DNA of 64,000 nucleotides, from NCBI RefSeq assembly GCF_001653715.1, contig NZ_LWHQ01000009.1, positions 95,957 through 159,956 of the forward strand, written 5' to 3'. The stretch's first letter is position 1. Every line of letters starts with the position of its first letter. The DNA is from Methylobacterium platani (GTDB taxonomy: Bacteria > Pseudomonadota > Alphaproteobacteria > Rhizobiales > Beijerinckiaceae). Shown here piece by piece: positions 20,986 through 29,849 of the stretch. The notes below the pieces were generated by a model. It was not told the DNA's origin, searched no databases, and was given only the letters and a program-made list of their open reading frames with translations. A program made the position numbers and the translations under genes.

Positions 20986-21852
20986 TTACCGCACCGACCG
21001 CGCCGCCCGCCACAGCCGCCAGATCCGGCGCCAGTTCGGCACGTCGATCACGCTCGCCAGCGGGTCGTAGCCCGGCCGCTCCATCTGCGCGAGATAGGCC
21101 TCGACGAGGGCGACCGGCAGGAAGGCGGGAGCGGCGACGCTGGCGATACCCGCCCGCTCGGCCGCGTAGGCGGCGAGGTGGCGGCGCACCAGCGCCCGCA
21201 TGTCGGCGCAGGCGCCGAGCAGCCCCGGTCCGCCCCGGCCCGCCACGATGTCCTCGCGGGTGACGCCGTGGGCCTTGAGCACGTCCGCCGGCAGGTAGAC
21301 CTGGCCGCTGCGCGCGTGCCACGGCAGCGCCCGCAACAAGCCGGTCACCGCGTAGGCGACGCCGGCATGGCCCGCGGCCGCGGCTCCCCCGGGCTCGGAC
21401 CCGTCCGCCAGGATCAGGCTGCCGAGGCGGATCAGGCACGAGGCGGTCTCGCCGCAATAGCCCTCGAGGTCGCCGGTCCCGGGCATCGGGTCGTCGTAGA
21501 GGTCGAACACCCGGGCGTCGATCAGGTCGACGAGGGGCTGGCGCGGCAGCCGCGCCTTGACCAGGGTGTCGTCGAGGGCGGCCGCGACCGGATGGGCGCG
21601 CACGTCGCCCCGCGCCTCGCCCTGGAGCGCGTCGCGCCACCATTGCAGGCGGAGCTCCCCCGGCATCGGGCTCGACACGGCTTCCCGCACCCGTGACACC
21701 TCCAGGCTGAAGGCGGCGAGCGCGTGGAGATGGGGGCGCTTGTCGGCGGGGGCGTAGAGGCTGGCATACCAGCGGTCCGGGTCGCCCGCGCGCACCAGGG
21801 TCTCGCAATGGGCGTAGGCCCAGGCCGGGTCTCGCGTCTCGGCCTCGCTCAT
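20986..21852 (-). CDS. Squalene/phytoene-synthase-fold protein, NDUFAF6-like
   Basis: A 288-residue all-helical protein of the trans-isoprenyl diphosphate synthase (head-to-head) family. The region PMPGELRLQWWRDALQGEA and AHPVAAALDDTL are typical of the subgroup that includes mitochondrial NDUFAF6. The first Asp-rich substrate motif, which should be DDxxD, reads SLEVSRVREAV (residues 49-59), and the second reads YCGETASCL, so prenyl-synthase activity is doubtful. NDUFAF6 is a complex I assembly factor, and the next gene encodes a homologue of NDUFAF3, another such factor. It lies 7 bases after the Mth938 gene in the yajC-secDF cluster. Confidence 0.85.
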   Translation of the reverse strand: MSEAETRDPAWAYAHCETLVRAGDPDRWYASLYAPADKRPHLHALAAFSLEVSRVREAVSSPMPGELRLQWWRDALQGEARGDVRAHPVAAALDDTLVKARLPRQPLVDLIDARVFDLYDDPMPGTGDLEGYCGETASCLIRLGSLILADGSEPGGAAAAGHAGVAYAVTGLLRALPWHARSGQVYLPADVLKAHGVTREDIVAGRGGPGLLGACADMRALVRRHLAAYAAERAGIASVAAPAFLPVALVEAYLAQMERPGYDPLASVIDVPNWRRIWRLWRAARSVR

Positions 21853-21859
21853 GACGATC

Positions 21860-22264
21860 TCAGGGCACCGCGATCAGGGCGGCCGCGACCTTGCGGTTCT
21901 CGGCCATCAGGATGTTGTAGGTCCGCGCTGCCGCGCCGGTCTGCATCACGTCGAGGCCGATCCCGGCCTCCTTCAGATGGCGGCGCAGGGAATCGGGCGC
22001 GAACACGATCTCGGCCCCGGTGCCGAGCAGCAGCAGGTCGACCCCGCCGGCCTCGGCCAGCAACGGGCCCAGGCTCGCCGGCGTGATGCCGGCGGGCTCG
22101 GTCACCTCCCAGGCCCTGACGCCGGAGGGCAGCGCCAGGATCGAGCCGCGATGCGACATCTCGGCGAAGCGGAAGCCGCCGCCGCCATAAGCGTCGATCG
22201 GGTAGCGGCCCGGGACGAAGCCGTCGTGGAGCCGCCCCGGGGTGCCGTCCCTCTCGTCCGCCAC
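21860..22264 (-). CDS. Mth938-domain protein, NDUFAF3-like
   Basis: A 134-residue single-domain protein of the Mth938 (DUF498) family. The conserved core is VDLLLLGTGAEIVFAPDSLR, with GIGLDVMQTGAAARTYNILM and the closing ENRKVAAALIAV. The human homologue NDUFAF3 assists complex I assembly; the bacterial function is not established. It starts with GTG, overlapping the secF TAG by one base, and is followed closely by the NDUFAF6-like gene, so all five genes from yajC probably share a transcript. The role in membrane-protein or complex I biogenesis is inferred from homology and position. Confidence 0.88.
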   Translation of the reverse strand: MADERDGTPGRLHDGFVPGRYPIDAYGGGGFRFAEMSHRGSILALPSGVRAWEVTEPAGITPASLGPLLAEAGGVDLLLLGTGAEIVFAPDSLRRHLKEAGIGLDVMQTGAAARTYNILMAENRKVAAALIAVP

Positions 22265-23211
22265 TACTCGGCCGCCTGCTTCAGGCTGGAGGTGTCCCGC
22301 GGCTGCACGCGGCCGCCGCCGGCCTGCAGCCCGATATAGATCAGGAACGGGGTCGAGACGAAGATCGCCGAGTAGGTGCAGATCACCACGCCGGCCAGCA
22401 TCACCACCGAGAAGCCCTTGATCGCCTCGCCGCCGAACAGCACCAGGGCGAGCAGCGACAGGGCTGTCGACATCGCGGTCATCACCGTGCGCGACATGGT
22501 GGAGTTGATCGAGAGGTTCAGCAGCTCCTCGGTCGGCATGGTCTTGTAGCGCCGCATCAGCTCGCGGGTCCGGTCGAACACCACCACGGTCTCGTTGAGC
22601 GAGTACCCGACGATGGTGAGGATCGCGGCGATCGAGGTCATGTTGAACTCGATCCGGGTGATCACGAACAGCCCGACCGTGATGACGATGTCGTGGAGCG
22701 TGCCGACAATGGCGCCGAGCGCGAGTTCACGCTCGAACCGGAACCACAGGTAGAGCAGCACCGCCACGACCGAGAGCACGACGCCGATCGTGCCCGACTG
22801 CACCAGCTCGCCCGAAACGCGGGGACCGACGGTCTCGACGCGGTCGAAGGCGTAATCCTTGTCGAAGGCGGCGTGCGCCTTCTGCATCACCAGGGTCTGC
22901 CCGGTCTCGCCGCCGGCCTGGAGCGGGAAGCGCACCGAGATCGAGCCCTGGCCGAGCTCCTGCACCTCGGTCTCGCCGAAGCCGAAATCGTTGGCGGTGT
23001 GGCGCACCGCGCCGACGTCGGAGGTCACGCCGGGCTTCGGCCGCAGCTCGACCAGGGTTCCGCCCTTGAAGTCGATGCCGAAGTTCAGCCCGATCTGCAG
23101 GAACAGCACCACCGTGGCGACCGAGATGAAGGCCGAGAGCGGGAAGCTGAAGCGCCGCAGGCGCATGAAGTCGAAGTGGGATTCGTCGGGCCAGAGGCGG
23201 AGGAGGCGCAT
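22264..23211 (-). CDS. secF: Protein translocase subunit SecF
   Basis: SecF pairs with SecD to use the proton motive force for the late steps of Sec export. The 315-residue protein has the N-terminal segment FDFMRLRRFSFPLSAFISVA, then GLNFGIDFKGGTLVELRPKP and a small periplasmic domain, followed by five membrane segments. The conserved block VGYSLNETVVVFDRTRELMR and the following STMSRTVMTA mark it as SecF. The order yajC-secD-secF is standard. The secD stop lies 87 bases upstream. Confidence 0.97.
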   Translation of the reverse strand: MRLLRLWPDESHFDFMRLRRFSFPLSAFISVATVVLFLQIGLNFGIDFKGGTLVELRPKPGVTSDVGAVRHTANDFGFGETEVQELGQGSISVRFPLQAGGETGQTLVMQKAHAAFDKDYAFDRVETVGPRVSGELVQSGTIGVVLSVVAVLLYLWFRFERELALGAIVGTLHDIVITVGLFVITRIEFNMTSIAAILTIVGYSLNETVVVFDRTRELMRRYKTMPTEELLNLSINSTMSRTVMTAMSTALSLLALVLFGGEAIKGFSVVMLAGVVICTYSAIFVSTPFLIYIGLQAGGGRVQPRDTSSLKQAAE

Positions 23212-23298
23212 CGTCGGTCTCGGAAGGGTGTGTCGGCGCGCCCGGAGCGGACGCTGCGCGTAGGGCGGACGGCACGAGCCGCCCGCCGGATAAGACGC

Positions 23299-24906
23299 TC
23301 AGATCGGCAGGGTCTTGGGCCGCAGGCGCTGGTACCACAGGGCGATCATCATCCGGGTCAGGGTCACGGCGGTGATGACCGTGGTCAGGATGCCGAGGAT
23401 GAACACCACCGCGAAGCCGCGCACCGGCCCGGAGCCGAGGAAGAACAGGATCACCGCGGCGATCGCCATGGTGGAATTGGAATCGACGATGGTCGCGAAG
23501 GCGCGGTCGAAGCCGGCCTGCAGCGCCGAGGGGATCGAGCGGCCGGCCCGCACCTCCTCGCGCACCCGCTCGTAGATCAGCACGTTGGAATCGACCGCGG
23601 TGCCGATGGTGAGCACGATGCCGGCGATGCCCGGCAGCGTCATGGTGGCTTCCAGCACCGACATCAGGCCGAGGATGAGCCCGACATGGACGAGGAGCGC
23701 GATGTTGGCGAAGAGGCCGAACACGCCGTAGGCCGCGAACATCAGCACGACGACGAGGATCGTCGCCACGATGGTGGCGTGCTTGCCGGCCTCGATCGAG
23801 TCGCGGCCGAGGCCCGGGCCGACGGTGCGGCGCTCGATCACGGTGAGCTTCGCCGGCAGCGCGCCGGCGCGCAGCAGCACCGAGAGGTCGTTGGCCTGCT
23901 GCACCGTGAACCGGCCCGAGATCTGGCCCTGGCCGCCGGTGATCGGCTGCAGGATGCGCGGGGCCGACACGACCTCGTTGTCGAGGACGATCGCCAGCGC
24001 CCGGCCGACATTCTCGCTCGTCGCCTGGCCGAATTTCTGGGCGCCGCGCAGGTTGAACTTGAAGTTGACGATCGGCTCGTTCGACTTCTGGTCGAAGCCC
24101 GGCTGGGCGTCGGTCAGGTCGGCGCCGTCGGCGAGCACGCGGCGATCGACCGGCACCTTCTGGCCGTTGGCGTCCTTGGAGGGCAGCATGTCGACGTCGC
24201 CGGCCGGGCTGTCGGCGAGCAGGCGGAAGGTGAGCTTGGCGGTCTTGCCGAGCTGCTCCTCGAGGCGCGCCGGGTCCTGCAGGCCGGGGACCTGGACCAG
24301 GATGCGGTCGGCGCCCTGCTGCTGGATCGACGGCTCGGTGGTGCCGCCGAGGTCGACGCGGCGGCGGATCACCTCGATCGCCTGGGCGACCGCGCGGCGG
24401 ACCCGGGCGTTGAAGCCGGCATCCGTGAAGGTGAGCTGGATCAGGCCGTTTTGCTCCTCGCGCACGTCGAGGGTGCGGGCGCCGGTCTGGCCCAGGGTCG
24501 CGTCGGTGACGGGCTGCGACAGGGCCTGGAGCTTCGGCATCGCCTTGGCGCGGGCGGCCTCGTCGGTGATGCGCAGCTGCACGCCGCGGGGCTGCAGCTG
24601 GATGCCGCCGGCGGCCTGGACGCCGGCCTCGCGCAGGGCCTGGCGCACGTCGTCGCGCAGGCCCTCGGCCATGCTGCGCGCGAGATCGTTGCGGTCGACC
24701 TCGAGCACGATCTGCGACCCGCCCTGGAGGTCGAGGCCGAGCACGATGGCGCGGGTCGGCACGATCCAGGTCGGGAACCAGGACGGCAGCGACTTGATGA
24801 ACCCGTTGCGCTGCTCGGCCGTGAAGAAGCTCGGCACGGCGAGCATCAGGCCGACGAGGATCACGGCGAGCGTCGCGACGGCTTTCGTGGTGGAAATACG
24901 GAGCAT
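23299..24906 (-). CDS. secD: Protein translocase subunit SecD
   Basis: A 535-residue membrane protein of normal family length. The N-terminal transmembrane helix is followed by ATRAIVLGLDLQGGSQIVLE in shortened form (RAIVLGLDLQGGSQ), a large periplasmic P1 domain, and the C-terminal six-helix RND-like region with LPGIAGIVLTIGTAVDSNVL and IYERVREEVRAG, then DSNSTMAIAAVILF. These are standard SecD motifs, including the conserved Asp in TAVDSNV used in proton transfer. It lies between yajC (87 bases upstream) and secF. Confidence 0.98.
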   Translation of the reverse strand: MLRISTTKAVATLAVILVGLMLAVPSFFTAEQRNGFIKSLPSWFPTWIVPTRAIVLGLDLQGGSQIVLEVDRNDLARSMAEGLRDDVRQALREAGVQAAGGIQLQPRGVQLRITDEAARAKAMPKLQALSQPVTDATLGQTGARTLDVREEQNGLIQLTFTDAGFNARVRRAVAQAIEVIRRRVDLGGTTEPSIQQQGADRILVQVPGLQDPARLEEQLGKTAKLTFRLLADSPAGDVDMLPSKDANGQKVPVDRRVLADGADLTDAQPGFDQKSNEPIVNFKFNLRGAQKFGQATSENVGRALAIVLDNEVVSAPRILQPITGGQGQISGRFTVQQANDLSVLLRAGALPAKLTVIERRTVGPGLGRDSIEAGKHATIVATILVVVLMFAAYGVFGLFANIALLVHVGLILGLMSVLEATMTLPGIAGIVLTIGTAVDSNVLIYERVREEVRAGRSIPSALQAGFDRAFATIVDSNSTMAIAAVILFFLGSGPVRGFAVVFILGILTTVITAVTLTRMMIALWYQRLRPKTLPI

Positions 24907-24992
24907 CCGCGGCGTCCCAACCGGTCTCGATGTGCGTCAGATAGGGCGGCCCGGCGCAGTCGTCCGGGCCTCCCTTGCGTCAGTTCGACAGC

Positions 24993-25328
24993 TCAGGCGG
25001 CCTTGACCGGCTCGCCCTTGGCCCGGACCTCGGAGATCATCGCGCGGACGACCTTGACCTGGACGTTCGGGGCGATCTCGACCTCGATCTCCGGGGCCTC
25101 GGTGACCTTGGTGACCCGGCCGACGATGCCGCCGGTGGTCACCACCGTGTCGCCGCGGCGCACGTTCTTGATCATGTCCTGGTGGTCCTTGGCGCGGCGC
25201 TGCTGCGGCCGCAGGATCAGGAAGTACATGATCACGAAGATCAGGATGAAGGGGACGACCTGCACGAGGATGTCCGTGCCGCCGGACATCCCGGCTCCCT
25301 GCGCGAAGGCGGGCGTGATCACTCTCAA
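24993..25328 (-). CDS. yajC: Preprotein translocase subunit YajC
   Basis: A 111-residue single-pass membrane protein. One hydrophobic helix (VQVVPFILIFVIMYFLI) is followed by the signature LRPQQRRAKDHQDMI and the soluble tail VRRGDTVVTTGGIVGRVTKV. YajC associates with SecDF. It is the first gene of the yajC-secD-secF-Mth938-NDUFAF6-like run. The first ATG at 25328 is used; an internal ATG 13 codons later (MSGGTDILVQ) is also plausible. Confidence 0.96.
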   Translation of the reverse strand: MRVITPAFAQGAGMSGGTDILVQVVPFILIFVIMYFLILRPQQRRAKDHQDMIKNVRRGDTVVTTGGIVGRVTKVTEAPEIEVEIAPNVQVKVVRAMISEVRAKGEPVKAA

Positions 25329-25534
25329 GGTCTCCCGAGCAAGGCGAAATCGGGCCGCGCGGGTCTCCGGCGGCCTTGCAAAAGCGCGCGGACTATAGCC
25401 AGGGACGACCCGAAAGCAATGTCGGGGAGGGCCGCGTCCCCACGCGATCCCGGCGGGTTTTCGTTCACGCCGCCTCGGGATTAAGAGGCGCCACCCGCTC
25501 GTCCGCCCCTGCGCAAGGAGCCCGTTTTCCCGCG

Positions 25535-26416
25535 ATGACCGACCAGACCCGCGATCCCGCCGCCGCGACCGACCTCCTGCCCGTGCTGCTGCGCATCGCC
25601 GCGGCCCTGGAGCGCAGCGCCCCGCCGGCGATCCCGGCCCCCGATTTCGCGGCCGCCGACGCCTTCGTGTGGCAGCCGGACGGACGCCTGCAGCCGGTGC
25701 CGCGGGTCAACCGGGTCGAGATGGGGCTGCTTCGCGGCATCGACCGGATGCGCGACATCCTGTTCGACAACACCGCGCGCTTCGCCCGCGGCCTGCCGGC
25801 GAACAACGCGCTCCTGTGGGGCGCCCGCGGCATGGGCAAGTCGTCGCTGGTCAAGGCGGTGCACGCCGAGATCAACGCCCGCGGCCCGGAGCGGCCCCTG
25901 AAGCTGGTCGAGATCCACCGCGAGGACATCGAGGGCCTCCCCGCCCTGATGGGCTGGCTGCGGCCCGATCCGCACCGCTTCGTGGTGTTCTGCGACGACC
26001 TGTCCTTCGACGCCGAGGACACCTCGTACAAGTCGCTGAAGGCGGCGCTCGACGGCGGCATCGAGGGCCGGCCCGACAACGTGCTGTTCTACGCCACCTC
26101 GAACCGCCGCCACCTGCTCGCCCGCGACATGATGGAGAACGAGCGCTCGACGGCGATCAACCCGGGCGAGGCGGTGGAGGAGAAGGTGTCGCTCTCCGAC
26201 CGGTTCGGCCTCTGGCTCGGCTTCCACAAGTGCAGCCAGGACGAGTACCTGGCGATGATCGACGCCTACGTCGCCCATCACGGCCTCACCGTCGAGCCGG
26301 AGCGGCTGCGGGCCGAGGCGCTCGAATGGTCGACCACCCGCGGCGCGCGCTCGGGCCGCACGGCGTTCCAGTACATCCAGGATCTCGCCGGGCGGCTGGG
26401 GCAGCGGCTGGACTGA
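25535..26416 (+). CDS. DUF815 family AAA+ ATP-binding protein
   Basis: A 293-residue cytoplasmic P-loop ATPase. Walker A is ALLWGARGMGKSSLVKAVHA near residue 85-104, Walker B is FVVFCDDLSFD near 150, and YATSNRRHLLARDMMENE is a sensor-like block typical of DUF815. The C-terminal SARSGRTAFQYIQDLAG-like segment (RSGRTAFQYIQDLAG) is also conserved. The biochemical role of DUF815 is unknown. The ATG at 25535 is fixed by AAGGAG upstream. It is divergent from yajC and stands alone. Confidence 0.9.
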   Translation: MTDQTRDPAAATDLLPVLLRIAAALERSAPPAIPAPDFAAADAFVWQPDGRLQPVPRVNRVEMGLLRGIDRMRDILFDNTARFARGLPANNALLWGARGMGKSSLVKAVHAEINARGPERPLKLVEIHREDIEGLPALMGWLRPDPHRFVVFCDDLSFDAEDTSYKSLKAALDGGIEGRPDNVLFYATSNRRHLLARDMMENERSTAINPGEAVEEKVSLSDRFGLWLGFHKCSQDEYLAMIDAYVAHHGLTVEPERLRAEALEWSTTRGARSGRTAFQYIQDLAGRLGQRLD

Positions 26417-26471
26417 AGACCGCCGGCCGTCACGAACGCCCAGCGCGGGCAGACCCGTCCGGTCCCGTTCG

Positions 26472-26549
26472 CGACCTCATCCCTCGATGTCTCCGTGATA
26501 TCCGGAGTCCTCCTTCGAGGCCGCTACGCGGCACTTCAGGATGAGGTCG
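26472..26549. repeat. Inverted repeat between the DUF815 and NlpD-like genes
   Basis: CGACCTCATCC at 26472-26482 is repeated as its exact complement GGATGAGGTCG at 26539-26549. The interior contains CCTCGA and TCGAGG as a second partial pair. The element is about 78 bases and differs in sequence from the CCCGGG-ended elements elsewhere in the window. Confidence 0.7.
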
Positions 26550-26592
26550 TGGGTGGGAAGAGTCTTCGGACGGCCGCTCGCTGCCGACAGCA

Positions 26593-26622
26593 GAAAAGGC
26601 GGGGCGCTCGCGCGCCCCGCCT
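26593..26622 (-). terminator. Rho-independent terminator of the surE-pcm-nlpD operon
   Basis: A perfect 11-bp stem (26597-26607 with 26612-26622, AGGCGGGGCGC and complement) with a four-base loop. Read on the minus strand it is followed directly by TTTTC. It lies 22 bases beyond the stop of the minus-strand NlpD-like gene. Confidence 0.85.
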
Positions 26623-26643
26623 CCCCTCTCGGTGGATCGAGCG

Positions 26644-28230
26644 TCAGTTGCTCGCGAGGTGCGGCATCGGATCGACCGGGGTCGCGCCCTTGCGGATCTC
26701 GAAGTGCAGCTGCGGCGAGGTGACGTTGCCCGACGCGCCGGACTTGGCGATGGTCTGGCCGCGCTTCACCTTCTCGCCCGGCCGCACGTCGATCTCGCCG
26801 TTATGGGCGTAGGCCGAGACGTAGCCGTTGGCGTGGCGCACCAGGACCAGCTTGCCGTAGCCCTTCACGTCGCTGCCGGCATAGGCCACGGTGCCCTCCT
26901 CGGCGGCCTTGACCGGGGTGCCCTCCGGCACCGCGATGTTGATGCCCTCATTGCCGCTCGAGCCGTAGCCGTTGATCACCCGGCCGCGGGCCGGCCAGCG
27001 GAAGCTCGCCTGCGGCTCCGGCGCCGGCGCCGCCGGGGCGACGGCAGGGGCCGGCGCGGGGGCCGGGGCCGGCTCGGCCGCCTTCTCGGGCAGGGCCGCG
27101 ACCTTCACGGGCTTGGCCGGCTCCGGCTTCGGCGCGGGCTTCAGCTCCGCGACCTTCTTGACCTCGGGCTTCGGCGCCTCGGCCTGCTTCGGCTCCGGCT
27201 TCTTGGCCTCGAGCTTCTTGACCTCGGGCTTGGCCGCCTCGGCGACCTTCTTGACCTCAGGATGCTTAGGCTCGGAATGCTTGGTCTCCGAATGCTTGGG
27301 CTCGGGCTTCGCCTTCTCGGCGACCTTCGGCTCCGGCTTCTTCGGCTCAAGCTTGGCGACGGCCTTCGGCTCGGGCTTGTGGGCCTTCGCGGCGACCGTC
27401 TCGTCCTCGTCGTCCTGCTGGCGCGCGGCCACCTTGGCGACCGCCTTCGGCTCGGGCCGCGGCGACCTGGCGGCGACGCGCTCCTCCTCGCGGGGCTCGG
27501 GCTTGCGCGCGGTCAGCTTGGCGGCGCGCTCGGCGGCGGCGGGGGCCACCGGCTTCGCCTCGGCCTGGCCGGGGCGGGCATGCGGCTTGCGGGCCGGCTC
27601 GGGCTCGGGCTCGCGGCGCGGCTCGGGCCGGACCGGCTCCGGACGCGGGGCGACCTCGGCGACCCGGCGCACCGGTTCGGGGGACCGGGTCTCGGTCATC
27701 GCCATCCGCGGCGCCGGCGGCACCGACCGGGCGCTCATCGCCGGCGCGCCGCCGGCATGGTAGACCGGGATCACGATCTGGCGGCCGGCGGTGACCTGCG
27801 CGGCGCTCGACAGGCCGTTGGCCTGCAGGATCGCCGCCGAGGGCACCCCGAAGCGGGTCGACATCTGGTTCAGGCTGTCATTGGGGCCGACCGTGATGGT
27901 CGTGCCGCCGGCCGGCGACCAGCCGGCCGGGCCGCCGGTCACCGGGGCCGCCGCGGCGACCCGCGGCGTCGCCACGGGCGCGGCGACCGGGCGGCTCGAC
28001 ACCGGGGCGGCCGCCATCGGCGCCGAGAGGGGCCGCGACTGGATCGGCGCCGAGCGCACCGGCGCCGTCAGCGCCTCGCCCTCCGGCAGGCTGCCGGTGG
28101 CGCCCGGCTCGCCGCTCGCGCTCGATGAGAACGGGTTGGAGAACGGATCGAGCCGCACCGCATCGGTGCTGCAGGCCGCCGAAGCGCCCCCGATCAGCCC
28201 GATGAGGGCGAAGCGCGACAACGTCCTCAT
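26644..28230 (-). CDS. nlpD: NlpD-like lipoprotein: LysM plus degenerate LytM (M23) domain
   Basis: A 528-residue predicted outer-membrane lipoprotein (lipobox GASAAC, Cys20). A LysM peptidoglycan-binding domain spans about 109-155 (TITVGPNDSLNQMSTRFGVP). A long Lys/Pro/Glu/Ala-rich linker with KKPEPK-type repeats occupies about 200-400. The C-terminal LytM domain (about 425-525) has GNEGINIAVPEGTPVKAAEE and SPQLHFEIRKG. The usual zinc ligands HxxxD are N and N here, and the first His of HxH is Gln, as in E. coli NlpD/EnvC, so it is predicted to activate an amidase rather than cut peptidoglycan. It is the last gene of serS-surE-pcm-nlpD. The ATG at 28230 gives the cleanest signal peptide. Confidence 0.9.
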   Translation of the reverse strand: MRTLSRFALIGLIGGASAACSTDAVRLDPFSNPFSSSASGEPGATGSLPEGEALTAPVRSAPIQSRPLSAPMAAAPVSSRPVAAPVATPRVAAAAPVTGGPAGWSPAGGTTITVGPNDSLNQMSTRFGVPSAAILQANGLSSAAQVTAGRQIVIPVYHAGGAPAMSARSVPPAPRMAMTETRSPEPVRRVAEVAPRPEPVRPEPRREPEPEPARKPHARPGQAEAKPVAPAAAERAAKLTARKPEPREEERVAARSPRPEPKAVAKVAARQQDDEDETVAAKAHKPEPKAVAKLEPKKPEPKVAEKAKPEPKHSETKHSEPKHPEVKKVAEAAKPEVKKLEAKKPEPKQAEAPKPEVKKVAELKPAPKPEPAKPVKVAALPEKAAEPAPAPAPAPAVAPAAPAPEPQASFRWPARGRVINGYGSSGNEGINIAVPEGTPVKAAEEGTVAYAGSDVKGYGKLVLVRHANGYVSAYAHNGEIDVRPGEKVKRGQTIAKSGASGNVTSPQLHFEIRKGATPVDPMPHLASN

Positions 28231-28389
28231 GCCCTTGCCTGCCCCGCGATCCCGCATCGACGCACCCGTACATCCACGCAACCCTATGAAGCGGATTCAA
28301 AGCGGATTCAGGTTAAGCTTCCGTTGCGCGGCGCCGTCCCGGCTTCACCCTGACGGCGGGAAATCGGCCGGCGGGAGGATCGCGGCCGG

Positions 28390-29091
28390 TCAGAGCACCG
28401 CCGCGAGGCCGGGGGTGAGCGGCGCGAGGCGCAAGGGGGTCTCGCGCACCTGCCGCCACGGCCCGTCGGCCTCCTGCGCGATGGCGACGAGGCGGGGCCC
28501 GGCCGGCGTGGCGAGCGCGCCGACGAGGCGGCCGCCCGGGTTCAGCCGGGCGACCAGCGCCTGGGGCAGGTCGCGGAGCGTGCCGTTGACCAGGATGCGG
28601 TCGAAGGTGCCGGCCTCCTCCGGGGGGGCGCAGCCGTCGGCGAGGCCGACCGTCGCGGCGCCGAAGCCGAGCGCGTCGAGGCGCGAGCGGGCGTTGCGGG
28701 CGAGCGTGGCGTAGCGCTCCAGGCTGACCACCTCGGCGGCGCCCAGACGCAGCAGCAGGGCCGTGGCGTAGCCCGACCCGGTGCCGACCTCGAGCACCCG
28801 CAGGCCCGGGACGGTGAGCGCGGCGAGCATCGTGGCGATCACGCTCGGCGCCGTCATGGTCTGGCCGCAGGGCAGCGGCAGGGCGATGTCGCGGCGGGCG
28901 AGGTCGCGGAAGGCGAGCGGCGCGAAGGCCTCCCGCGGCACCCGCTCCATCGCGCCGAGCACCGCGGCGTCGCGTACGCCGCGGGCCCTGAGACCCAGCA
29001 CGAAGGCCGCGGTCTCGATCGCGCCGGAGGCCGCCCCGGCGCCGTCCGGTCCGGAGGGCTCGCCCTCCGGATTCCCGCTGTCCCGGCTCAC
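28390..29091 (-). CDS. pcm: Protein-L-isoaspartate O-methyltransferase
   Basis: Pcm methylates isoaspartyl residues to start repair of aged proteins. The 233-residue protein shows the family block [38 protein letters not shown], and the SAM-binding [19 protein letters not shown], then [14 protein letters not shown] and DRILVNGTL. The C-terminal Pcm regions are more divergent than in E. coli. The start is a GTG at 29091 that overlaps the surE TGA (GTGA), so the longer upstream frame is the shadow of surE. The surE-pcm-nlpD order matches that of gammaproteobacteria. Confidence 0.88.
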   Translation of the reverse strand: MSRDSGNPEGEPSGPDGAGAASGAIETAAFVLGLRARGVRDAAVLGAMERVPREAFAPLAFRDLARRDIALPLPCGQTMTAPSVIATMLAALTVPGLRVLEVGTGSGYATALLLRLGAAEVVSLERYATLARNARSRLDALGFGAATVGLADGCAPPEEAGTFDRILVNGTLRDLPQALVARLNPGGRLVGALATPAGPRLVAIAQEADGPWRQVRETPLRLAPLTPGLAAVL

Positions 29092-29849
29092 GCGAAGGCC
29101 TGGGCGAAGCGCGTCAGCGTCGGCTCGTCGGTGAGGTCGAGGCGAAGGGGCGTGATCGAGATGCAGCCGTCGGCGATCGCCTTCAGGTCGGTGCCGTGGC
29201 CGGGCTCGAACCGCGCCTTGGCGAAGGCGAGCCAGAAATACGGGTTGCCGCGCCCGTCGACGCGCTCGTCGATCGAGAGCAGCGCCTGATTGCGCACGCC
29301 CTGCGCCGCCACCGCGATGCCCTTCACGTCGTCGGGCTCGCAATCGGGGAAGTTGACGTTGACCAGGATGCCGGGCTCGATCCCGACCTCGAGGACCCTC
29401 CGCACCACGGTCGCGCCGTGGTGGGCGGCGGTGTGCCACTTCACGTTCGCCCGCCCGCCGATGCCGTAGGCCTGGCTGAGCGCGATCGCCTTCACGCCGA
29501 GGATCGTCGCCTCCATGGCGCCCGCGATGGTGCCCGAATAGGTCACGTCCTCGGCGACGTTCTGGCCGCGGTTGACGCCGGAGAGCACGAGGTCGGGCCC
29601 GTGATCCTTCAGCAGATGACGGATGCCCATGATGATGCAGTCGGAGGGCGTGCCCTTGACCGCGTAGCGCTTGTCGCCGGCCTGGCGCAGGCGCAAGGGA
29701 TCGTTGAGCGACAGCGAGTGCGAGACACCGCTCTGGTCGGTCTCCGGCGCCACGACCCAGACGTCGTCCGAGAGCGCGCGGGCGATGTCCTCCAGGCATT
29801 TCAGGCCCGGCGCGTGGATGCCGTCGTCGTTGGTGACGAGAATGCGCAT
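29088..29849 (-). CDS. surE: 5-prime/3-prime-nucleotidase SurE
   Basis: SurE removes phosphate from nucleoside monophosphates and short polyphosphates. The 253-residue protein begins with the metal-binding [20 protein letters not shown] and has [46 protein letters not shown] and [12 protein letters not shown]. All hallmark residues are intact. The ATG overlaps the serS stop (ATGA) and its own stop overlaps pcm, so serS, surE and pcm are translationally coupled. Confidence 0.97.
   Translation of the reverse strand: MRILVTNDDGIHAPGLKCLEDIARALSDDVWVVAPETDQSGVSHSLSLNDPLRLRQAGDKRYAVKGTPSDCIIMGIRHLLKDHGPDLVLSGVNRGQNVAEDVTYSGTIAGAMEATILGVKAIALSQAYGIGGRANVKWHTAAHHGATVVRRVLEVGIEPGILVNVNFPDCEPDDVKGIAVAAQGVRNQALLSIDERVDGRGNPYFWLAFAKARFEPGHGTDLKAIADGCISITPLRLDLTDEPTLTRFAQAFA

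Noticed and set aside
20986..21852. Hopanoid-pathway HpnC or HpnD assignment
   Set aside because: The first Asp-rich motif is missing and no hpn genes are adjacent; the NDUFAF6-like subgroup fits better.
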